Assembly (NCBI GenBank): GCA_028023455.1
Contig: JAQFVV010000181.1
Span: 2,318,089-2,382,088 of the forward strand
Length of the DNA: 64,000 nucleotides
Source of the DNA: Epiperipatus broadwayi
Lineage: Eukaryota; Onychophora; Udeonychophora; Euonychophora; Peripatidae
Direction: 5' to 3'
In this document: positions 1 through 12,400 of the stretch, piece by piece
How the letters are laid out: each line of letters starts with the position of its first letter
Numbering within the stretch: the stretch's first letter is position 1
Notes under the pieces: generated by a model
The model's database searches: none
Told to the model about the DNA's origin: nothing
Seen by the model: the letters and a program-made list of their open reading frames with translations, nothing else
Position numbers and translations under genes: made by a program

Positions 1-2818
1 TATAAAAAATATGATTGATTAACCAACAGATTTTTATTTATTAAATTAATCAATTTTTGCTTTCATTAAGTTACTTCCTTTAAATAACAAAGGTTATTAA
101 ACAACTTTTCTATAATCATAGATAAAGGAGTTTTAAATTAGTCATCAATCCATTTTATAATTTTGAGAGAAATCAAATGAATAAAAAAACATGTTTCAAA
201 AGAAAATGTTAAATTAATAAAATTACCTATAAATTCTTTTTAAAATTTCGAAGGAAAAATAAATGAATAACAAAAATATATTTCACAAGGAAAAACTCAA
301 TTAATAAAATTATTTATTCTTATCAACTATTATTTCTGTAAGATTTTATCTATGAATGAAGAGATAATGTGTACATTAAAAAATAACTTTTATAGTGGTA
401 TTATTTTTTTTTTTGAATAATTCTTTAACACCTGTAATTCCCAGTTTCAAAAAAAGTTTTTCCTTTGAAGGTTTCTCCTTTCACAGAGTACAAAGTCAAA
501 ATTTTATTTGGCAATTATTTTCAGGATAACACACAAAGAATTTATCTATTTTTTCTTTTCTAATAATTTTTGAAGTCGGTATAACACATAACAAGGGAAA
601 TAAATGAATAAAAACATGGTTTGTAAGGAATTTTTAATTCAATAAAAAATAAATCATCTAAAAATTATTTTTATAATTTTGAAAAAAAAAATATTAAATG
701 AATAATAAAATATATATTTCACAAAAAATGTTACCTTAATAAAATTATTCATTGTTATCAATTCTTATTTCTACAAAATGTTTATCTCTACTAAAAGTAT
801 AGTATGCATGTTAAAAATACTCTTTATCGTGGTTTTATTTTTTATTTTGAAACCTTTTTGACACTTATAATTTTCAGTTTTTATATATATTTTCTACTTA
901 AAGGCTACTCCATTCCATGCTAATATACACAGTAAATTTATCCATTCCGTTATATATTTTCAGGTTTCACACAGAATGGGCAAACTACTATACACATAAA
1001 GATAAAATCACTCATGCTCTTTGATGGAGGCAAGGCTTGTTTCAGATTACTTCAGGGGTATTCCTTATCTCTTTTACATTTGTTTCAATAAAGCAGGTTA
1101 CATGGAGGTAACTAAAATTAGCAGATATTTTCCAACAACTATGTTTTACACTTTTTTCATAGTTAAACTTATGCTTTTTTTTCAGTATCTGAGTCAGGAC
1201 TGACTGCTCTCCTCAACAACTTAGTTAAGATTTCTATTAAGCCTCTTCAACAACTGAAATCTACTTATTTTTCCTTTCCTCTAGGGTACTTTTTGGAATA
1301 ATCATGTCTCCAAACAATCATATTCTTGTCACCCACTGATCAAATTAAACACTGACTAATTAGGTCTATTTTAATGAAAAAAATACTTATTTTCCTCATC
1401 TTTTTTACTGCAAAACAAGTTATAAAATTCCTACATTTGTTATTTTAATGCCAAAAGGAAAATAATATTAATTTGTCCCTCTTAAATATTAAAAATAAAA
1501 ATCGTTAAATAATTTACTGATGAGACTTTTTTTCTTCAGTATCTTTTAAAACTAAAATTAAAACTGGTAAATGATTAAAATTATTGAAATGAGACATCAA
1601 AATAAATTATTTTTCTGATTTTATTCTTTTCTCTCTTTACAAACATTTATACCATATATTAAAATATTCATATTATTATTAAAAAAATTAATGTTTGAGA
1701 ATTCTCATATTATATTTAAATCAAGACTTACTATAAGAATATGATAAAATTAAGTAATATTTTTCTATTTTAACTTTATTTATGTACAAGTTTATAAAAT
1801 TTGCATGGTTAGAGATGGTCACCATCAAAAATATTACAATACCCCAACATTAAAATGAGAAGATAATAAAAAGGGATACACATTTAATTTCTCGTTATTT
1901 AACTTTATATTTTAATGGTCATCTTATTACTGGTCTTGTCCAAGGTTATAGTAATATTTAGGTAATTATTCAAAACCATAAATAATTAATGATCTTTATT
2001 TGAGTCAGGCAGTGATACAGTGATAATGATCTGTTCAGATTATCTCTCACTCACTGAACTATTATTCAACTTTCTTCTTAACCTCAACTTTCTTCTTAAC
2101 CACACTTTTTTCCTTGAATTAGGTTTATTACTTCTTTCAAAAGGCTTATTTTTTATACTAGTTTTATTACTCATTTTTTGAAGTCCCTTATTTTAAAAGT
2201 TGAAAAACCCCAAAATCTGTTTCCTTTCTAAATATATTATGGATTTGTTTCCTAAGCATTTCTGTTATCTGATTAATTCTTCTTTTATGAATATTCATAA
2301 TCATCTAGTCTATCTTATCTAATAGGTTATTTCTAATCATTTTTATTATTGGATCATTTAATATAAAACCAACAGTCAATATTTCCCAAATGAGATACAC
2401 AGCCTTCAAACAATTGAGAACAGCTGTTTTTGATATCCACTTTGTATCTGTCCAGGTTCTGCACTTTTCCTAATATTTGTTGTACCTTTTGGATTACCAT
2501 CTCAGTTTCTTCTTTTCATTTTTTATTATTTTGATTCATTATTTCTATATCCTTTTAATCTATATACTCTAGTCTTCCATTTCCTCATGTCACACATCAT
2601 TCATCTGTATCATTATAAATGGCAACCAACTGTAGATCCAATGATGATCAGTGTATAAAGTGACCAAATAATTTGAGGCTTAACAATAATTACATCTGGA
2701 AAAAATTCTGTATTTTGATGCAGAATTAATTTTACAAAATGTATTACAATGAAATATAGAACAAAAAGATAGAGGATGATTAAGTTATAATTTGATCATA
2801 AATAATAAAAGTAGTGAT
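1..2818. other. AT-rich DNA without a recognisable gene
   Basis: Very A+T-rich sequence with many A and T runs. The longest open frame (60 codons near 1.0-1.2 kb) has no recognisable domain. The stretch at 200-330 and the stretch at 640-790 look like diverged copies of each other, which suggests old repeat DNA. I see no splice-bounded coding structure, RNA gene or intact element. Confidence 0.6.
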
Positions 2819-2840
2819 ATATATATATATATATATATAT

Positions 2841-2962
2841 AAACAAAAAAAGACTTATAAATCCAATAAATAATATTATATTTCAACCAGAGAACTGGTT
2901 TCAACCAGTCCTCTGGTTGAAATATAATATTATTTATTGGATTTATAAGTCTTTTTTTGTTT
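2841..2962. repeat. Near-perfect hairpin between two AT arrays
   Basis: Two arms of about 52 bases are reverse complements around an 18-base centre that is itself partly self-complementary (AACTGGTT / AACCAGT). A short AT array abuts the left side and a long one lies about 35 bp to the right. It looks like a small foldback element placed in AT-repeat DNA. There is no coding content. Confidence 0.85.
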
Positions 2963-2995
2963 TATATGTATTTCCTTTGGTTAGTTTGTTATATA

Positions 2996-3111
<116 letters not shown>

Positions 3112-3412
3112 GTTTTCATAGCTGTATGATGTAGATAAATTATTATTTTTTGGATTAAACTGTGTATTATTTTCCATTACATAATCATAATTTGGCAAAC
3201 TAGCATCTGCCATTGTCAAGGTTAACTTTTGAAAGAAAAAATATTAGATCTCAAACAGTAACATGACTGAGTGAGAGATAAGAAATGAGATTCAACTTGA
3301 AGCAGTTCAGCATTCAAAAAATGAGGCTTACAAAAATCTTTATTTTCCTCAGTTTTTTCATCTATTAATTTTAAGTTAATATTAGAAGACAGGGATAAAA
3401 TGAAAGGTTTTC

Positions 3413-3850
3413 AGATAATTGGAATACATTGTGCTTTGTCAGCTGTATTTAAACCAGTAAGTCTCTTTAATATTTCAATTGATTCTCTGATAGTTCTTAA
3501 ATCATACAAACTTTCCAAATTAGCAAGTATGGTTTGTGACCAATTTCTAAAAAATGGAAAGTAAAAACTGATGTCTTAATTTTCTGATTAAAAGCATTTA
3601 TATGTTTCTTAATTCTGATATTTATTCATCTATTAGATTGGCCTACATAGAGTAAGCTATTATATTTATCTTTTGTTTATATTTGCAGCCCTCATGATCT
3701 TGAGCTAGCTCTACAAAGCAATAATAATTAGTTTGTATAGATATGGGAGTTTATGTTGGTGTTTAGAGATTCAGATAATTCTATGGATGGTACAATGTTG
3801 TCCCTTTTAAAGTCTATTAACTTTTTTTACTTTTTTTATTAACTACTGTA
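3413..3850 (-). pseudogene. Penelope-like element remnant, GIY-YIG endonuclease and C-terminal part
   Basis: Read on the minus strand, broken frames give a GIY-YIG nuclease. LLYVGQSNR (YVG codons at 3641-3649) stands for the YIG motif, followed by an R-x-x-x-H segment (RIKKHINAF), an S-x-x-x-x-H segment ending FLEIGHKPY, and then IRESIEILKRLTGL. This order matches the C-terminal endonuclease and tail of Penelope-like retroelements. Upstream on the same strand (to about 3850), frames such as DFKRDNIVPSIEL fit the linker after the RT. At least one in-frame stop and two frameshifts kill it. No RT is visible. It could come from another GIY-YIG element, but the RT-type linker and tail favour PLE. 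Confidence 0.6.
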
Positions 3851-4229
3851 TTTAATTTTATTGAAAAAAGTATGTTTTTATGTGTAATTTATTTTACGTT
3901 TTTTCATACATATTTTAATCATTATCGCGATTTGACAATATGCTGTTTATTTGTGAAATGGAAAGAAATCAGATTTGTGACAAGATGAAGTACAACTAGC
4001 GCCACCTTCAGTCTTGTGTTGTGTTAATGGTTTTCTATCAACAATGGAATCAGTGATTAAACTTTGAGATGATGACTGTACTAATTGTTTATGAAGCTCA
4101 TAATATCCAGACTACTATGTCTAGCTGTTAGAGAATGCACTTTCACTAGTGCACCTCTATATACATAACATGCTTTTACAAATGTGTTAATAATGACAAA
4201 CAGTTAAATTTTATTTTATACTTGAATAT
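3851..4229. other. Unassigned AT-rich sequence
   Basis: A slightly less AT-rich patch at 3960-4170 contains a small hairpin (GTGCACTTTCAC-type inverted sequence near 4135-4155). There is no open frame of note and no link to the families named elsewhere. Confidence 0.4.
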
Positions 4230-4520
4230 ACATGGAGAAACTTTTAGACAGAAAAAAGTTACAAGTAAAAATATTTAAAAACTTTTAAAGATACATTCTT
4301 TTTAAGTAGAAATTAAAAGTTCTTAAATATTTTTACTTGTAATCTTTTTCTGTCTAAAAGTTTTTCCTTGTACATATGTGTATAAAAGAAAATATAAACA
4401 CATTTTAAAGATACATTCTTTTTAAGTAGAAAATAAAAATTATTATAACTTTTTTCTGTCTAAAAGTTTCTCCATGTATATATGTGTATAAAAGAAAATA
4501 TAAACATACACATACATAAT
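4230..4520. repeat. Compound inverted and direct repeat
   Basis: A segment near 4230-4278 (containing AAACTTTTAGACAGAAAAAA) returns as its reverse complement at about 4325-4373. That unit, with its GTGTATAAAAGAAAATATAA tail, then returns in direct orientation at about 4450-4505. A hairpin followed by a partial duplication is the simplest reading. No coding content. Confidence 0.75.
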
Positions 4521-4596
4521 ACAGACATAGAACTACTATTTAGCTCTTGTTGGAATTTAAGAGCTTGTTCATTGCAACAAACTCAGATTTCAGCAT

Positions 4597-5125
4597 TTTC
4601 TGACATTTTTCTTTTTCTCACACATCAACATAAAATATATGATTAAATGATTATTACTTCTCAGTCAATAATAAATTTGACTTCATTTGATAAATATTTT
4701 TGTTTACTACTGAAATAAATTTTAAATGTTCACATTTTGTTTCTATAAATATTTAAAAAAGGAGATGCAATCTAAACAAAAAAATTATACATTATCATTT
4801 TTAGAAAGATTATTTTCAGTTTACAAAATCAACAAAATATTTGTTATTTCTGATTATTTTTAAAAATCTAAAAGAATTTTTATTTATTTCTGTTATATCT
4901 AATGAAATATTTTTTGAAATTTTAAAACTTTTGAATATTTATTGTGATATTTTTATATTCGTAAGTATAAGTAGATTGTTTACATAGCAGCTAAGTTTCT
5001 AAATAGCTTCAGGCCTTATTCATTCTAGCTGCTAATATAATGTCATATTTTTGAAAAAAAGTATTTCAAATCAAAATAAGTTATTAACAGTTTATATTTC
5101 TTGATATCTAATAAATACAGTGAAA
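4597..5125 (+). repeat. Diverged dispersed repeat, partner of 29510-30037
   Basis: This stretch matches the reverse complement of 29510-30037 along its length. Shared blocks include the TTTACAAAATCAACAAAATA region near 4820 and the TTTCTTGATATCTAATAAAT region near 5095. Small indels and many substitutions indicate age. No protein domain or terminal structure is visible, so the class is unknown. Confidence 0.7.
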
Positions 5126-5930
5126 TATGAACTTTTTTATCACATAAAAGAAAACCACATAAAAAGATAGTAAGAAGGAACATGAATCGCATAAGTTCAA
5201 AATCGCATTTAAAAAATCTGCATAAAATGAGACCCAGGTGTATTTGAATTATCATATTATTTCTTTTTAATTAATCAGCTAGTTTATTAAATAATTATTA
5301 AAAATATTCTAATATTTATGTTTTATTTCTCTATCTCTCTGTTCTATGAATAGGTAGTTTGTGTGGCTTGATTTCATTGCAGCTTATGTTTTAATGACTT
5401 TTAAATTATCCCATTAAAATTATTTAAAATGAAGTAAAGCATTGTTATGATTGTGAATTACTCTAGAGAGCACTAATGATTTAGTTATATGTATGCAGAG
5501 GATTATGTTTACATTAAGACATCCACATGACAACTCTGTATGGAACAAAAGTATCAACTTTTAAAATCAATTTACTGCCATTTATCTTTTATTAGGAATT
5601 TAGTTTATAGGGATGAATTATTGATGATGATCAGCAGATATCAGGACCCCAACCCTAGTTTATATTCTGATGGATATTTTAGCACTTAAGTATGTGAATC
5701 CAAATTCTACTCTAAGTTTAGCAGTGGCTAAATAGAAAGCCTGTTTTATAGAATGAATCTCTTTTAAATGCAGTCACAAGTATTATCGTTGACTATTGAT
5801 GATTTTATTACATTTGTTTAAAAGTGGGTAATTTGTAGTTTACAAATTATTAGAAGTATAATTACTTATAATGACACTTTTATTTATTTTTGCCAATTTC
5901 ATGCTTCTTATATATTATTCAGAGGCTAAA
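5126..5930. other. AT-rich DNA without a recognisable gene
   Basis: No open frame with domain content, no strong hairpin and no recognised repeat. A 70-codon minus-strand frame at its start is low-complexity and I do not consider it a gene. Confidence 0.5.
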
Positions 5931-6063
5931 ATTTTCATAGAGTAGCACCACTCAGTGCAAGCCAGAGTAATCAAATGGATGACACTGTATGGAGAGTTTA
6001 GTCTCTGTGTAAACAGCTTGTGTAAGCATAAAAAATCATGATCACGCGATGTTTAGTGGCTTC
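5931..6063. repeat. FB1 foldback with internal deletion
   Basis: Contains the FB1 end blocks (AGTGCAAGCCAGAGTAATCA and an ACTGTATGGAGAGTTT block, then the ATCATGATCACGCGATG outer end). The central part that carries the hammerhead in other copies is missing. Best read as an arm-only derivative. Confidence 0.7.
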
Positions 6064-6253
6064 TTATATATTCCTTATTAATTCTTTTCATGCTCGTGAT
6101 TATTTATAATGAGTTTATTCATTCTATATTTATTATTTATAATTGATTTTTTGACTATTGTATAAAGATGATGATGTGTTACCATCTCCTCACATATATA
6201 CCCCATGACACCCCAATTTTTGACACCATTACAATATGTATATACATCTTTAC

Positions 6254-6465
6254 CCTAAACAGAGCAAAACTCTCCGTACAGTATTGCCACCTGTGCTAAA
6301 CAGAGTAATCAATGGATGCCAGAAGGCTTGTGCATAACATCCCCACCTAGTGCCTACTCATCCAATATCCCCAGACTAGTTTCTGGCTTGTGGCCTTCGT
6401 CAGTGAAAAGCTTTGGATCTGAGAGCACTGCATCTAGTATAGGAAAATGTGATCATGTGATACAT
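6254..6465. repeat. FB1 foldback element, one arm and ribozyme centre
   Basis: Begins with the FB1 arm (GCAAAACTCTCCGTACAGTA ... CCAGAAGGCTTGTGCATAA), passes through the ribozyme centre, and ends near an ATGTGATCATGTGAT end block. The second arm has been lost, unlike the copy at 9.1-9.4 kb. Confidence 0.8.
6360..6420 (-). ncRNA. Hammerhead ribozyme motif (FB1), type I
   Basis: On the minus strand: CTGACGA (6397-6403; position 7 may be any base), a three-pair helix II GGC/GCC with an A-A mismatch next to the core, GAAA, then ACTAGT followed by C17. ACTAGT is a palindrome that can form the very short helix III. Helix I is inner TTTTCA/TGGGGA (three G-U pairs) plus outer ATCCAA/TTGGAT across an internal loop. 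The core bases are intact. The helix II mismatch may lower activity. Confidence 0.7.
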
Positions 6466-7106
6466 CTTTACCCCTTTTAGCAATGGCAATTGGTCTTCCA
6501 AGACTCATCATTAAGCAAGAATATCATATACAGAATAAGTATTTATAATGGGAGCCTATGGGAACAAATTGGTTGGTTTGTAAAGCTAAAAAAATACACT
6601 AACTTGGGAATAAAGTACATATTAAAAAAATTATTTATCGAAAGCAGTGTATAAAAACATGTAAAACAAAACCCTTAATGTAATATGCTCATGTAAATTG
6701 CGCTGTATTATGCAGATATTGTACTGTACACATTGTACTGTATATGTATGTATGTATGATAATCTAATAATACTCCCTCTGTTTGTGTAGAAAAATTATT
6801 CATTAGCACTTATTTTAAATGCAATCTGTTTTTCTTTTTAAACTTTTTTCTAATTCAACATTCACATTTTAAAATGTTGTTTTTCTTTTGATTTAAAATC
6901 AGTTGGGTGTAAACAACATTTTTAATGAAGTTACAAAATCAATAACTATTTTTATATAACTAACCTGGTGTTCTAAAAATAACATACAGTAATTAAGGAA
7001 CACACACATGCAGTTTAATATTCATGTTTAGTATTTTCCTGAAAGTTTGTGATGATGGTATTTTAGTTGTACCATATTTATATATTGGACTATTTCATCA
7101 CCTAAC
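6466..7106. other. AT-rich DNA, nothing recognised
   Basis: No gene-like frame. Short TGTA-rich simple sequence occurs near 6720-6760. Some of the sequence before the next hairpin (7085-7106) resembles the end block of the 8.3-kb foldback. Confidence 0.45.
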
Positions 7107-7203
7107 ATTCAATGTCTTTAGAAAAATTAAACTTTATTTAAATAATCCAAGTACTGTACATTATATATAAATAAAGTTAAATTTTTCTAAGGACATTTCA
7201 ACA
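7107..7203. repeat. Small palindrome related to the 8.3-kb foldback
   Basis: Arms of about 38 bases (CATTCAATGTCTTTAGAAAA and its complement) surround a short AT-rich centre. The flanking TATTGGACTATTTCATCA block recurs at both ends of the foldback at 8304-8624, so this is a shortened relative. Confidence 0.75.
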
Positions 7204-8303
7204 CTTATATGTAAATAGTATTATAGATTCATTAATTATTTATATTTTAAGTTTATACAATCTATAATCAAAATACTGAATGCAGCACTAACCATGTGTT
7301 TTAGGAATAAAATATTGTATATGCTATACAATTTCAGCAAAGTCATTACCAGTATATGTATTACGGTAATGTATTTTTGCTTTTGGGTAAAATTACTTTC
7401 AAATAACTATTCTCTGACATCATCAGTGATGCAAAATTTAAGAGGGCTGCCAAAAAATGTAAAAAAAAATTTTTCTTCATCGTTATAGTGAATAATTGAT
7501 TGTAAACCGAAGTAGTGGGTACAAATTGATGATGATCACTATTGCAAAATATCACTAAGTAGCCAATCATTAAGTGATATCTAGGTATATATATACAAAT
7601 GGGTGTGTGTGTGTGAAATATATAATAGGAACAATGACTATATTTACTGGTAAATTATCATAATGCTGTTGTAAAAAAAAAATATTTATTGAATAAATTC
7701 TAATATTTTAACCTGAATAAATTAAAAAGTTACAAAAATCTATAAAATACAAGGCTGGAATTGAAATTGCATTTATATTTATGAAATTATTACAAAAATT
7801 TAAAATCACTACTATTTGACAGCTGTTTGATAAAGAGTCGTGATTTTAAGTATCTTAACTTGTATTTTTAAAAGTGAAAAATCTTTCAAAAAAATCTAAG
7901 TGGAAGCATAAATATATTTTATTTTAATAATTATAATAAAACTATTTTGCAAAAATAATTACAAATAATTAAATACATGAAAAAATTATGCATTTTTCTC
8001 TGTATTGTTCAAAAGAATAATATGAGAGTGTCTTAATATTTTTGTTTAAAAAATCAACCAATAAGCAGTCTCTAGTTTTGTTGAGATTTCTTTTACTATA
8101 TATTCTGTAGAATACTCTTAGTAATTGATTAGTTACAAAAAAACTGAAGATGTCAGCAGTCACAGAGCAGTTTAATTCAAGTTTTACCATAAAATAAGTG
8201 TAAATAACAATAAAAATAGCCGAAAAAATAATTTAAAGAATGATTAATATTTATGACCACAAGTTTATTTGAATTTAAATCAAAATTAAATGCCTGGATT
8301 AAT
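7204..8303. other. AT-rich DNA, nothing recognised
   Basis: Open frames at 7294-7570 on both strands and at 7969-8190 are short and low-complexity, with no domain signature. A short TG run lies near 7603-7615. No RNA gene or element is evident. Confidence 0.45.
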
Positions 8304-8624
8304 GTGATAATATGTTGGACTATTTCTATAATCTAACAATAAATATTGAATGTATAGAAAATATTAAATTATTTCAACTTTTGAAATACAACATGTTAAT
8401 AATAGCACACAAATAGACAACACAGGTTAGTAATGACACAACATTTGACACCTGAAAAAGAGTGGAGAATACTCAAAATGTTGTGTCATTACTAACCTGT
8501 GATTTGTATGTGTCTTATTATTAACAAGTTTATTTTGTATTTCAAAAGTTTGAATAAAGTTTAACATTTTCTATACATTCAACATTTACTGATAAATGAT
8601 GGAAATAGTCCAATATATTATCAC
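8304..8624. repeat. Foldback element with about 140-base arms
   Basis: Arms are reverse complements from the outer GTGATAATATGTTGGACTAT block to the inner GACACAACATTT block. The centre (about 8445-8480) reads CCTGAAAAAGAGTGGAGAAT and ACTCAAAA. This resembles a decayed hammerhead core (CTGA...GAGT/ACTC...AAA) in which G8 and G12 have become A. The general plan matches the ribozyme foldbacks of this window. Confidence 0.8.
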
Positions 8625-9096
8625 AAAAACTGAATGCTGTTTGTTATTTCATATATTTAAAATATTTTATTAGTAATGCATCTTTTCAATTAAGAAATAG
8701 ATAACTTAAATATTTACTGTTAAATAATATTTGACTTTTATTTTAATACTAATAAAAACTTTACACAGGCTTGTTTATGGGGGACATAATTAAAAAATGA
8801 ATTTTTTACTATTTAAGTAAATGATTTATTAGAGTTTAAAATACATAAACAATTTTATTTTGAAATGTCATAAATCTGAATTTGAATAAATGAATATAGG
8901 ACAACATTGAATGAACCATTTGAGATTAAAATTCATTTTCTATATGTCGAATGAGTAAGTGTGAAATCCTTCCCAAAACTTCATAGAATCTTGTTCAAAA
9001 TTGATACTGCAACTTAAGTTATGTAAGTGCATGAATTTGTTTGTTGTTTATTTATGGAGATGTTGACCATGAAATATACATAAACAATTTTAAACC
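8625..9096. other. AT-rich DNA, nothing recognised
   Basis: No open frame or repeat structure worth naming was seen between the two foldback elements. Confidence 0.45.
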
Positions 9097-9434
9097 ACTA
9101 AACATCACATGATCACCATTTCTTATGCCAGCACATAACTTATTAAAACAGGCAAAACTCTCCATACAGTAGTGCCACTCAGTGCCAACCAGAGTAATCA
9201 ATGGATGCCAGAAGGCTTGTGCATAAAATCCCCATCTAGTGCCTACTCATGTAATATCCCCAGACTAATTTCTAACTTGTGGCTTTCATCAGTGATGAGC
9301 CTTGGGTCTGAGAGCATTACACCTAGATCTTAGGCACTAGATAGGGATTTTATTCTCAAGCCTTCTGGCACCCATTGATTACAGTGGTTGGCACTGAGTG
9401 GCACTACTGTATGAAGAGTTTTTCTCATTTTAAT
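9097..9434. repeat. FB1 foldback element, nearly complete
   Basis: An outer block (AACATCACATGATCACCATT) precedes arm 1 at 9143-9245, which starts TTAAAACAGGCAAAACTCTC. The centre of about 85 bases holds a hammerhead-type sequence. Arm 2 at 9329-9433 is the diverged reverse complement of arm 1. The 130-codon minus-strand frame across it is a by-product of repeat sequence. This copy is the reference for FB1 here. Confidence 0.9.
9252..9310 (-). ncRNA. Hammerhead-like motif (FB1), decayed
   Basis: Minus strand: CTGATGA (9286-9292) and GAAA are kept, but helix II has lost its pairing and the helix III palindrome is broken (ATTAGT instead of ACTAGT). The helix I outer pairing is also weakened. 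Probably inactive, but clearly the same motif as in the other FB1 copies. Confidence 0.5.
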
Positions 9435-12400
9435 GAACAATTTTACTGATAGGCATAAAGATGTTAAATAACAAATTATTAAATTCTGAAATAAGAGTTT
9501 TACCATATATATTGTAATAGAGTAAACATGTGGGCCATGAAAAAATGGTTCCAACTTAATAATGCCCACAAATTGTGGCACTATTTGTAATAGAATAAAT
9601 ATGCAGGTATGCTCTTCTTTTAATGCTTCACAGATCTTGGAGTAATTTGTCATTAAATAACTATAATGACCATGGGAAATTAAAACTTTTATGCAAACTA
9701 AATGAAAATACAGCCCAATCATTGGTCATTAGTTGCAACTGAATAAAAATTTACTTTATGTTGAAGTCATTTATAACAGAATTAAATTATGGGTCATATT
9801 GTATCCTGTGTCATAGCTTAATTATTGATTACCATTAGTAACAGGATAAAAATATGAACCAAGGAAGAACAATCCTAATTTAATAATGCCCGTGAATTGT
9901 AGTGTCATTTGTCACAGAATGAAAATAATAAACTAAGATAAGGTCAATATAAATCAGTAAATAACAATCTAACACTTTAGTCAATAAAATAATGATACTT
10001 ATCTTTATTGTAACTTTATGGATTCCAATAGCACTTAGAATGGTTAGAAAACAAATAAAACATTATTTCAAATTATCCTAAAATATATGTATTATTTGCA
10101 ATAAATTAAAGATAAAGCAATATAACTACATATTACTATCTTATAAATAACAATATATGCCTATTATATAAATCTCTTATAATAGTGTGAAAATAATGAC
10201 AAAGAATTATATAGATACACTTAATATTCCTCATGAATAAACACATTCTTTATAATAATACAAATTTGTACCAAAAGTCAAAAAATATTTCAATTTATAT
10301 TTAAATGAAATAATTCATGGATAAATGAAATAATCTTAATATGCCCTACAAGTTTACAACATCAGTGATATCTAACAAAATATATAACTCAATAATTGAT
10401 TTCTACTTACAACTAAATAAAATAAACATACTGCAAATTCAACTTTGCTATTCCACTAATATCAATATATTCTTATTAAGTAAGTCGATTACAATAAAAT
10501 TAAATACTTAATAATAATACAAAATCAATTAACCCAAGATATCTTTCCATTTTCAACAACTTAATATATTATAAAATAAAGTCATCCTATTAAATAACTT
10601 TAAAATTTTCAGTATCCAATCACAACAATATATAAAATAAATGATAGATTCCTATTTGATACTTATTCCAACAATCGACAAATCACATTCAATTACTCTT
10701 CAATTTATTAAAGCTAAGTTAAAGCTTTAGTACATGTGCCTTGGGTCCCTCTTATCTTTATAAAGTTGAATCTCATGTTATGATTTGTAGAGGTCTCTTG
10801 CTAAATTAAGCACTTAAGGCGCATGTACTAAAGCTTTAGCTTTATATAAGTATTATGTGCTGACCTTGCGCTTAATAAGAATTAATATTTAAAGCTAAGT
10901 TATTAAAACTTTAGTCTATGACTGTCAAAACATGTGAAAAATTGTTAGAAGTATTATAATCAAATATTAATGTTAAAATTTAATATTTAAACTGAGTTTA
11001 CAATCCACCCTAATAAACTTTAAATATAATTAAAGCAAATCACTCTAATTTGTAACAGAATAAAATATATTACCATTACCAGTTTTATAACTGAATAAGA
11101 TTATGATCTTTATGGCTGTATACTAACTTAATATAATATTCCTTTTAATCAACATTGACCTAAAGTGAAATACACAGACATTTTATTGCAACTACCTTTA
11201 TTCATCTTTAATAATAATCACATTTGTACCTTTATCAATCATCAAATCAATTTATATATAATTTTTATTTTAGAATATCTATTACTTGTTACTAACAAAA
11301 TAATTACAATAAACTTCCAATTACTTATTAAATATTTAAGAATGTCACATCATTTAATTTATTACTGTATAAAATGTATACCTAGTCAGATAATAAGCAT
11401 TAAATTCAATACAAATAAATGATGTGTAATTACATTTTCTTACCCATCCTGTGTTTTTGATTTCCAAATTATTTTTATAATTGCTTCTAATGAATTATAT
11501 GGAATAATCATTAAGTGAATATTATTTCATACAAATACAATTAACCAATAAATTTGCATTGCAATATTGAATGACAACCAATAAGTTTATTTGATTTAAA
11601 TTAATTCAAAATTTATTAACAAATTGATACAAATTAACATCAAAATATATACATGGCAAATAAACATTTAAAGTATATGCATATAATCTGATTATGTTTA
11701 AGTTACATGATTGCACCTCCATCTCGACTGATTCAATACTCAATAAACACATATTTATGTATCACACAAGTATTGTAGAATGTTTATACTTTCTGAAATA
11801 TAAGATAATTCAAAATATATCTTTTTATACTTTATATAAAAATATAGCTAATTGAAATGTAAATACATATATACACACATAAATAAATCTACTTATTTGT
11901 TAATATAAATTTAAGGGAACAAAATAAAATAAATATTTCTTATGATATCTTTTTGAACTCCTAATATAAGTCACATACTTGGAACTAATTTATAATCAAT
12001 AAATAAAAAATGAATATTTTAAATTAATATAATAATTACTATGCTGCAAGATATAAATTCAAACTTAGGAAGACATAACTCTCTTATATTTAGGTATGTA
12101 AATCGAGCACTACTTAAAATAAAATTATATTAATATTTCTATTAATAAATACTATATATTTTAAATAAAGAGGAAAAAATATAACAATAATAATGATAAA
12201 TATAAGCAAATGACCTGAGTAAGAATTTTTAAATATGGCATTTCAAAAATAGTACCATAGTTCTAGTGTTTATTTTTTTAAAAATCATGATCTGATATTT
12301 TGTTATTTCAGAGAAAGTAGAAGTATTATGAAAACTATAAGGTCCAAGATACATTTTGTTAATTCCAATATTTTCCAAATATTCAAATTATAATTTTGTT

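Noticed and set aside
8440-8490. Active hammerhead in the 8.3-kb foldback centre
   Set aside because: CTGAAAA and AAAA in place of CTGANGA and GAAA; no helix III. At best a relic.
9330-9722. 130-codon minus-strand gene
   Set aside because: It starts in flanking AT-rich DNA and runs into an FB1 arm; no domain and no independent support.
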